A model generated the notes under the pieces. That model did not search any database, was not told the origin of the DNA, and saw only the letters and a program-made list of their open reading frames with translations. From Patiria pectinifera (taxonomy: Eukaryota; Echinodermata; Asteroidea; Valvatida; Asterinidae): DNA of 64,000 nucleotides. Location of the stretch: the NCBI GenBank assembly GCA_029964075.1, contig CM057149.1, forward strand, positions 29,588,197 to 29,652,196, in the 5' to 3' direction. Below, piece by piece: positions 56,301-64,000 of this stretch; positions within the stretch are counted from its first letter, which is position 1; the number at the start of each line of letters is the position of its first letter. The position numbers were made by a program, and so were the translations under genes.

Positions 56301-59300
56301 AAATAGAATGATATTTTTTTGTGACTCAGCTTAATAGTCAGAGTGTCTAAACATTTGAATTACATGCAGTATACATGTAAGCAGTTAGGGAGAACACTAC
56401 AGAGGCACATTAAAAGAAAACCACATTAAAAAAGATAACTAACTCTTTTAATAAAAAAGTTATAACAATGTATTCCAATTCCTAGAGGTACATGTTGCCA
56501 GTCATCCAGTTTCCTTTTGATATGTGATTGATTGTTTACCCTTCTACCGTTTTTTTTTTCATACCCAGCCACAGCTGTGTTTATTATTTCTTTTTAAGGG
56601 GATCTTTTTACAAAAAAAACCCAACCCTGACCAGGCCCCCTCCCCTTCTCTAATATTTGGCCAAAATTATTCACTTTCATTAAATATATTTTTCTTTAGT
56701 GAAATGCAGAAAGAGGTAATTGTGTACAGGCATGGAGCTACAGCTCCATGGTGCAGGTATAAATGTATGTGAAATACATGTGATGCAATATTCTTAAACA
56801 AAAAGAAGCTATAAATAGTAGGGATTATGTAACACCAAAAACGTCATGGACCAGCCCAGAGTATTTTAATCAGATTAGAGCTTCAGAACAAATTTTTTGT
56901 TAAATCTTGTATTTTTAATTTGTTTTTCTTTGCTCCAGGCTGCGACATTGAGGCCCTACCTACAGGCAGTAAGGGCAACCTTACAAGCGTCCATGTGCCT
57001 TGAAAACTTCTCCTCACAGGTCGTAGAAAGACACAACAAACCGGAGGTGGAAGTCAGGTGAGTGCAGTGGGAGCACCCAGGAGTCTCCAAAGGGAGGCGG
57101 CTTGGGTGGTGCAGTCCAAGATGCAAAATTAGGCCAAAGGCCCAAAGCAGTGAATCATATTTGCAAAACGGAGTGATTCTGAAGACATTATTCAGGGAAC
57201 TTAACCCTTACCCCTAAAGTGTCTTTTAACTGGACCAAGTCGGCCAAAATCCATCATCGCTGACCCATAATGCTTTAGTACTTAATCCGCTGAAATTGAC
57301 CACAAGACCACCACTGCTATAGGTGGATTTTGATGGACTTGGTTCAGATGGCTTGCCTACCAAAATCCCCACAATGTGGGGATGGATTTTGATGGAGTTG
57401 GAAAGATTAGGGTTAAGGAAATTTGGGATCTTTTCCCATCATGTAAAACTATTAAAATTGGAAGGGGGAGGAGTCACTCCCCCACTGTCTGCCCTTGGAG
57501 TCTGTAAGGAACATGTGATATTATGCAGAAAAACTAAAAGATAAAACAATTGAGATTTATATGTACATCCGATATTCCTCGCTCTATTGATAAAAAAAAG
57601 AGTTTATGAAGACAATTTGAGCCAAAAACTATACACGTATACACGCATTTGACCTTCCAAAATAGTGTTGTCGTGTGCTGTCGCTATATGCCCCACTGAA
57701 TTCAGTAGCATCTAGTGATAGCGAAGTCTGAAACATGCAACAGAATCCAACAGAATCCATCAACTACATGTGGAATAAAAGGGGTTATGTTCAAAGGTTA
57801 AACCCCCCCCCCCCTAGTCTTCTGTACTTCACTACTCTTTCAAGTTTTGCAAAACCACTTTTGCGCATAGAGTTAGCAACCACACTTCAAATTCGGACGA
57901 CTCACAATGCAGTGCGCCACCAAGAGTTTGCCACGGAAAGTTAATTTTTCCCAGTGCATTGTGGGAAATGGTTGACAAATTCGCAGCGCGGGACATTTGA
58001 AATCGTTAGTTTTTTCTGGTCAGTAAGTTTCGTAAACATATGATTCGAGGATCTGTTTGCCCTTTTCTTTTCTTCTTATCAATATGGTATTTTTGTAAGG
58101 CGGCAGAACGCTATGCTCCAATCTATAACATATTAGCTCAAGCTGTCTTCTGACACTCATTCAAATGGACCAATTTGTCGACCGTAAACCTGAAAAATAG
58201 ACTCGCCATGGCAAACTCTTGGTGGCGCACTGCTTTGTGAAATGCCCGAATTCCTTGGAGGAAATCTTCTGTGGAGTAAAAATAACACTTCAAATCCCTA
58301 CACAATTCTTTTCAGAGATTATTAAAGCTCGAGGCAAAAAGGTAGATTTGGTCATGCTTCACTGCTCTCCACAGCGCTGGGTTTTTTTCCAGAGACTCTC
58401 TGTGTGACACAGTTACTTTAACCCTTTACTTAAAGTGACCTGCAGGATTTTGAAGGGTTTTACATATTGCTCTGAATATGGACTTCCCACTAGGAGAGTG
58501 AAGGTAGTGTACCTTGTACTCTCTGATTGACGTTATTTGATCATTTCTACAGGAGCGGGAAGGAGCTTCTCCTCATACCGGTAGTGGTCAGCCGAAACGA
58601 GAAAGAGAGAGTTCTTATAGAGGGATCCATCAACTCAATCAGGATAAGCATTGGCATCAAACAAGTAAGTCAAAGCACAGGCCTTTCTAAACTATTGCCC
58701 TCGTTGAAAACAACTTAACTTAAAGGCATATAGGATCATTTGCATTTATCCCAAAAGTAACCTACGAAATTATTATGAAAAAGCATACTTGGATTAAAGA
58801 TTGTACTGGTACTAAACACCCCATGAAATTATTCCGTCTGGCTTGCTGTCATTTAGAAGAAATCAATACATGTAGGTGGTATCCAGTGATCAGTCAATTG
58901 ACTGATTTTTGGAAACAAAAAGTGCTGCCAACAAAATTGGGTTTTTGTTTTTCACTGTTTTCTTGAAAAGTGTAATATCCACTGAGCTGAAACTTCAACA
59001 GGAATAGGTTTTGAACATTCTTCTTTGGTTTTTGAGCGGTGTTATTGGAAATAAACAAAACGCATGAACAGCAATAGATTTTACATTTACCAGAATACTT
59101 AAATCATGGATTTTCTCTCTTTCTCTTTTTTTTAGGCTGATGAAATTGAGAAGATCCTATGTCACAAGTTCATGCGCTTCATGATGCTGAGGGCAGAGAA
59201 CTTCTTCATCCTCAGACGAAAGCCGGTCGAGGTATGTGCACACATTTTATCTTAATTTGGTTTCATAAAAAACTTGCTGGATTTTTTTTATAGTTTGGCC

Positions 59301-61337
59301 TTTTCTTAGTGGCATTTTTTTTTACATTACAAATGCATTAGGTGTGTATTTATGTTGCTTTTTTGCCATAAATTTACTGCAAATGTTTGATTTATTTTTA
59401 CTCTGACAAATTCCTTTAAGAAATGCTCATAGAGTGTGTTATAAAAAAATCTGAAAGCTTGATTTGTGTAAACCAACTGTCATTTTCATTTTTGATTCAA
59501 ATTTGCAACTTCAGCTGCAAGATAAGAGAAATCACAGCTGGGAATTCCAGCCTCATGAAAGGAAGTGTAATGTCTGTGACAGAGCCAATTAATCATGATA
59601 TCTAATTAATGATTCAGAGAAATGATCCAAAACTCCAGGTCTGTAATAATCTCACTGACCATTACTAGATGATGGATGTATAAGATTTGAAAATAATATT
59701 GTCAGGTTTATTTACTGAGCTCTTAAAAGTTAAAAGCCCCAAACTTGTGAGGAAAACCTGAATTCTGTAACATGACTGGATACTTCTCATTCTGATCTCG
59801 GTCTCATGCTTGGTTTATCTTTTATCTTTTTCCCCCTGCAGGGCTACGACATCAGTTTCCTCATCACCAACTTCCACACAGAGCAGATGTACAAGGACAA
59901 GCTAGTAGACTTTGTCATCCAGTTTATGGAGGAAATTGACAAGGAGATTAGCGAGATGAAACTTAGCGTCAACGCCAGGGCCCGTATCGTCGCTCAGGAG
60001 TTCCTGAAAAATGTAAGCTTGCGTCAAAAGTTTTGTTCTCTTTAACTTGCGTGCAAATGTTTTCCCTGCCCAGCCCATGTATTTAACACTACCCTCCAAC
60101 ATACCTTGTCCAGAAAACCCCCAATTTTGCCTGAATTTCATGGCGGTGCTTACCATAAGGAAAGAATGAGGGGAAAATGCAGTATTCCGCCACCACTTTG
60201 GTAGTTGTGCGCAAAGTCTGTTTAGTCCATGGAATATTCCCTTGCACAGCAATGGTCTATGATATGCGAGCAGATTTGCAATTATTTATGCAAAACAAGA
60301 CTGCGTCTTGACCTCCAGATTCTGACCATTCAGTGGGCGCCTTCGATCGGGTCTTCGGTTACCCATTATTGTATTACAAAATCATGGCGTCCAAATTGAC
60401 CAATCAACAGCTAAGTCCACATTTCTGATGGAAATTGTGTCACAGTTCTAAAGTCGACTCCGACTGGTTGACACGCGGGTCGCATAAAATTTGTATTGCT
60501 CAGATATATCAGATGTTCGACTGTGGCTCTGCACACATGAAAGTCTGTGGGAAGTCTCAAACAATTTCCTGAAAGTAAAAAGTCATGAAAGTAATAACTT
60601 CTTGCAAAAATTGGAAATGTTTCTCTGTCTGAATATTTTTTCCAACTTGCAATGACCGACCATCAAAGAGTTGCATTCGACCCCAAAAATATGTGCTAGA
60701 AATAAAAGAAAATTCTTCCTGAATGGTATCTTTGTTTTAGTGTCTCACAAGATATTTTGGCTTGTGCACATAATGTGAATTCGGCAACTAAGGATTCTGT
60801 GCTTACAGGGCTGGCACAGAATTCCTGTGCTATCCTGGGCCCAATTTCTTGGCTCTGCTTACCGTTAGCGAAAAATCCTGCTTACTGTAGCAAAAAATGG
60901 TTTGCTTATGCTAAGTGCATTTCTCAGATTAGCGAGGAATTTTGGCTTCTGCGCATGTGTACACCCCGTAACTAAGGATTTTGTGCTTACAGCGTTAGCA
61001 CAGAATTTTTCTGCTAGCTTGGTCGGCGTGGCTGATCATAAGCGCGGAATTCTGTGGTAAGCAAAGCTAAGAAATGGGGCCGGGTAAGCTCAGAATACTT
61101 AATTCCTAAACTTGTTATCAAATGCAGGGATAGAATCCCTCCTGCAATTGCCTGACTCCAGCTCTTTTTTTTTTAAATCGTAAATAACATGTTGGCACCA
61201 AACATTTGCGTACATGTATACCTCAAATTTCAGGCCAAGAAGTCAGGAGTCTACTTAAATCCCTTTAAATGGAAATTCATGTGCTGAAAAATGACAGTGG
61301 CTTGTTTTTCTCTTTTTCTCTCTCTCTCCAGTTTTAA
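53373..61337 (+). CDS. ARPC4: Arp2/3 complex subunit 4 (p20-Arc)
   Basis: Six exons: 53373-53375 (ATG only), 56939-57057, 58553-58664, 59136-59231, 59842-60012, 61332-61337 (TTT TAA only). All splice sites are canonical and phases agree. The product is 168 aa, the same length as human. It is a core subunit of the Arp2/3 actin-branching complex and pairs with ARPC2. Seen: [97 protein letters not shown] and EFLKNF at the end. AATAAA lies at 61366-61371. The intron of ~3.6 kb after the ATG and the later introns hold many short repeat elements. An alternative acceptor at about 61234 would give a longer, unlikely tail. Confidence 0.95.
54234..54596 (+). mobile_element. TA-flanked MITE, copy 2
   Basis: 363 bp, the same family and orientation as 33434-33800, with TA at each side and aggcc...ggcc outer ends. 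It lies in ARPC4 intron 1. Confidence 0.65.
56064..56267. mobile_element. 204-bp MITE with 8-bp duplication in ARPC4 intron 1
   Basis: Perfect 8-bp flanks gaaatcat (56056-56063 and 56268-56275) and perfect 28-bp inverted ends starting ggaaagatttccatatac. An 8-bp duplication fits hAT- or P-like elements, though the ends do not look like standard hAT. No coding capacity. Confidence 0.8.
56731..56750. repeat. 20-bp near-palindrome, partner of 37505-37524
   Basis: catggagctacagctccatg differs from the palindrome in DCPS intron 1 at a single central base. It lies in ARPC4 intron 1. Confidence 0.55.
57903..58239. mobile_element. 337-bp inverted-repeat element in ARPC4 intron 2
   Basis: Ends of 31 bp are inverted copies with one mismatch (cacaatgcagtgcgccacc... 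and its partner). A clear target duplication was not found. Inside is a shorter pair around cagtgcattgtgg. Confidence 0.65.
58240..58506 (-). repeat. Dispersed repeat, inverted partner at 61515-61830
   Basis: Segments such as cctgcaggattttgaagggt, ttgctctgaatat and ctctgtgtgacacag occur in reverse complement in 61515-61830. The two copies flank most of the 3' half of ARPC4. Confidence 0.55.
60836..61084. mobile_element. MITE with gggcccaatttcttggc ends
   Basis: The left end gggcccaatttcttggctct and right end gctaagaaatggggcc are inverted relatives, with gcttacc/ggtaagc next to them. It lies in ARPC4 intron 5. Similar ends are, from memory, common in marine invertebrate repeats. Confidence 0.5.
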
Positions 61338-61365
61338 ATAATGTAGATGCAGCTCGATGCAAACC

Positions 61366-61371
61366 AATAAA
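61366..61371 (+). terminator. ARPC4 polyadenylation signal
   Basis: AATAAA 29 bases after the stop codon; the nearest canonical signal to the ARPC4 end. Confidence 0.6.
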
Positions 61372-61514
61372 GGGGTGGGCTAAGGATGCGATCACCATCA
61401 CGAGTTTGTAGCATCCACACATCTTATCAGAGGAGAAATACGGCTTTCTAGAAGGTATAGCTTCACCGACCCTAATTCCTCCCATATCCTTCAAAATCCG
61501 CCGGGAAGTATTAA

Positions 61515-61830
61515 CCCTCTTACTAAGGCTCCTCTCGGGAAGTCAGTATATTCAGAGCAATATGTAAAACCCTTCAAAACCCTGCAGGTCAGTTTTCAGG
61601 TGAAGGGATATGAAGTGTTTAAGTAGCTGTGTCACACAGAGAATCACTGCACACAAAAAACACCCACAGCACTGTGGAAAGTAGTGAATCGAATCTGCCT
61701 GCTTGCCCTGAGCTTAACCACACAGAAGAATTCTGTGCAGGGATTTGAAGTGTTATCCATACTCCACAGCAGATTACCTCAAAGGAATCTGAAGCGTGGG
61801 CGCATTGACAAAGTTGGTTTTGCCAAACTT
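61515..61830 (+). repeat. Dispersed repeat, partner of 58240-58506
   Basis: Reverse-complement match to the repeat in ARPC4 intron 2. This copy reaches further, including cacttcaaatccct-type words. The rest of 61372-62574 shows no gene. Confidence 0.5.
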
Positions 61831-62574
61831 GAAGGGTTGTGAATTGTAGAAGGGTTAAGATGATGTTGCAGGATGTGGAAGATAGAGCTCAGGCACTGTT
61901 GTTTTCTTGAGGCTTCCTGCTCCTTGGAAGTTAAAGTATAACATACGTGCAAACTATTTCCTGCACAACGGAGGATTTTGGAGGATTGAGGAAAGTTAGT
62001 AGTGAAAAAATGCCTTGGGAGTTGGGGTCATGGGTCATTTTGTACAAAACATGTCAGTAACCAACGTGGCCCACACATTTATTTTTTGAAAATTTGTAAA
62101 CAAAGTATGCCGTTCAATCACTTATATAATACAAGCACTGCAATTGGGAAATAGACAGAAAGATAGAAAATTTGGAATGTAAATGAATTAAAGTTGGATC
62201 TGTATTAAAGTAGATTCCAATTTTCTAATTTTTTTTTTTTTTTAATTAATGGATGATGATTGAGCTTTAAATTAAGAGTTGCTAAAACATATAGAGGACA
62301 GTATGTACATGTATTATGGATTGAAAGTCTAAAATCAGTGGCTGTGCAAGATGCACATATCTATCGATTTGTATGATTGGGCCTTTTTTATTTTAATTAA
62401 ACTTGTCAATTTCACAAACAGTTGTGTTTTGGATGAAACAATTATATATTGTTCAACCCATCACAGGCATACTGGGTGTTTCAAAATAAAACCTTGCATC
62501 TCCGGAAAAAAAACAAGACAATTGTGAACTTGGAACACTGTCGTAAAGGTTGCGTGGTCTTTCTCTATCAACAC

Positions 62575-63059
62575 CAGGGTGACCAGATGAAAATTGCAAA
62601 CTTCTTCTAGATGCATTTCAAAATTTTGCTAGATTCAACTAAAAATCTGCCAACTCACCTATAATGACACAAAATACATTAAAAACAAAAATATTCACAC
62701 GCAGATGTTATACAAAAAATGCCTAGTTACGGCAAAATGTGTTCTTTTTAGAGCATCATAATATACGTACGTGAACAAAAAGCTTACCAAATCTTGATAC
62801 GGCTTGCGCCATGCTAATGTAGGTGTGAACATCACCTGCGCCATTATGTGGCCTAGCCCAGCAGTTCAAGGTTTGCTTGAGATAGTTGAAGCTTGTTCAG
62901 AACAAAACTGCTATATTCTTTCTGTTAGGAACAAAAATTTTCATAATTCTGCTAGAAATCTGCTAGATTTTTCATCCTGCTAGATTTTCTGCTATTTTCA
63001 ATATTTTTTCCAAAAAATCTGCCAGATCTAGCAGAAAATCTGCTAAAATGGTCACCCTG
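62575..63059 (+). mobile_element. hAT-like MITE, CAGGGTGA ends, copy 2
   Basis: 485 bp with inverted ends CAGGGTGACCA / TGGTCACCCTG-like and tctgctaga words inside. The flanking 8-mers atcaacac and attaaccc agree at 6 of 8 sites, as in an old insertion. Relative of 47778-48218. Confidence 0.65.
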
Positions 63060-63196
63060 ATTAACCCTCTTTTTTTGGCATTCGTGGATGAATGAGCTGT
63101 ACATGGCGTGTGTAAAACACATCTCTCCACAAGTAAGAGAAACTTGGCAAAGTTTTTTTCAGCTTTTGTTTTGAAAACAGCAATGTTGTAGTCCAT

Positions 63197-63424
63197 CACC
63201 AGTCCAGTCACAAGTAAATCACAAGTCCAGTCACAAATAAATCACAAGTCCAGTCGCAAGTAAATCACAAGTCCAGTCACAAGTAAATCACAAGTCCAGT
63301 CACAAGTAAATCACAAGTCCAGTCACAAGTAAATCACAAGTCTAGTCACAAATAAATCACAAGTCCAGTCACAAGTACATTACAAGTCCAGTCACAGGTA
63401 AATCACAAGTCCAGTCACAAGTAA
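63197..63424 (+). repeat. 23-bp minisatellite
   Basis: About ten units of tccagtcacaagtaaatcac plus three bases, with single-base variants (g for a, t for c). Confidence 0.85.
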
Positions 63425-64000
63425 CAGTTGAGGAACAGTAACAAAGGAATGCCTTTTGTGGCTTGACTTGGGATTTGAGGACTTGTAATTTGATTTGTGA
63501 GGACTTACAGGGGCTTGTGATAGACTCGACTAAAACACTGGTGCTGATGCTCAGAAGTTTAAAATACAAACCCCCTAATTTTTGGGACTCTCATTTTTTG
63601 CCCTTGCTACACCCTGTATACTGAGAAATCACCGGTACATTTGTAGAATTTCCCACATTATGCATGAAATATGTAATATAAGGGGTCAGAGTTTATTTAA
63701 AGGACACCAAGTTTCTGCCATATTACCATATCTAACTTGTTAAATTATAAGTTATTGGCCCTTAGCCTCCAGCTTTGGTGAAATGAAAGTTTCCATTTCC
63801 AATCAATTGTAACTTTTTTGGATAAATACAGTGGTGATTATAACAGAACTTTTCCAGAAAAATACTTGTCCAAGTCCAACAGCACAGAATCACCCTTGAT
63901 TTTTGCCCAGTTTGTTCAGCATGTTCTAAAAGTAAGATACAGTTTTTACATGTCTGTTTCATATGTTATTGCTTTTTTGTTTTTGGTGTTTTTTTTTTTT
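63425..64000. other. Right edge, no gene recognised
   Basis: No coding region or RNA gene seen; the window ends in a T run. Confidence 0.4.

Noticed and set aside
61234-61290. Alternative last exon of ARPC4 (acceptor atttcag near 61234)
   Set aside because: It would add a 17-residue tail unlike ARPC4; the micro-exon at 61332 restores the conserved Phe-stop ending.

Overview
The window is nuclear DNA of an animal. Its genes are split by GT-AG introns, and it carries an LTR retrotransposon, SINE and LINE ends, many short inverted-repeat elements and one 500-N scaffold gap. The conserved proteins (ARPC4, DCPS, a CNBD2-like protein, a KCTD protein, part of ZMYND10) resemble vertebrate orthologues closely. 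The repeat style (tRNA-derived SINE, short DNA elements, long G/C homopolymers, recurring taggcct words) points to a marine invertebrate deuterostome. An echinoderm is my best guess, but the sequence alone does not prove it.

Region 1 (1-16.9 kb) is a tandem, decaying array on the + strand of a two-cupin gene. The C-terminal half of its protein looks like bacterial ectoine synthase (EctC). There are three full-length copies (387-1163, 7872-8654, 13552-14328), one orphan 3' fragment (2759-2935) and one orphan 5' flank without a coding exon (4653-6601). Between them lie segmentally duplicated flanks, a recent 526-bp tandem duplication and several short transposons. Copies 1 and 4 keep all the EctC-type metal and pocket residues. 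The middle copy has lost several. No ectA- or ectB-like gene is visible.

Region 2 (17.0-30.2 kb) is one 16-exon gene on the - strand for a CNBD2-like protein of 773 aa with two cyclic-nucleotide-binding folds. A disordered stretch of about 219 aa splits the second fold. A single-exon KCTD gene with a tandem T1/BTB fold sits on the same strand inside intron 11.

Region 3 (30.2-41.7 kb): a gene-poor stretch is followed by DCPS (scavenger mRNA decapping enzyme, 4 exons, - strand, complete). Next come an unrecognised 85-codon ORF, a palindromic minisatellite, and two exons of ZMYND10 (+ strand) cut off by the scaffold gap at 41704-42203.

Region 4 (42.2-64 kb): repeats and a degenerate Gypsy-type LTR element (49891-53020) lie about 350 bp upstream of a complete ARPC4 gene (+ strand, 6 exons). 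In ARPC4 the first coding exon contributes only ATG and the last only one codon plus the stop. The rest is introns and intergenic DNA with hAT-like, TA-flanked and other short inverted-repeat elements, and a 23-bp minisatellite near the right edge.

The most unusual item is the EctC-like bicupin family in an animal genome, with its mosaic copies and uneven loss of active-site residues. All gene models were read by eye from splice signals and protein similarity recalled from memory; no alignment or database search was run.
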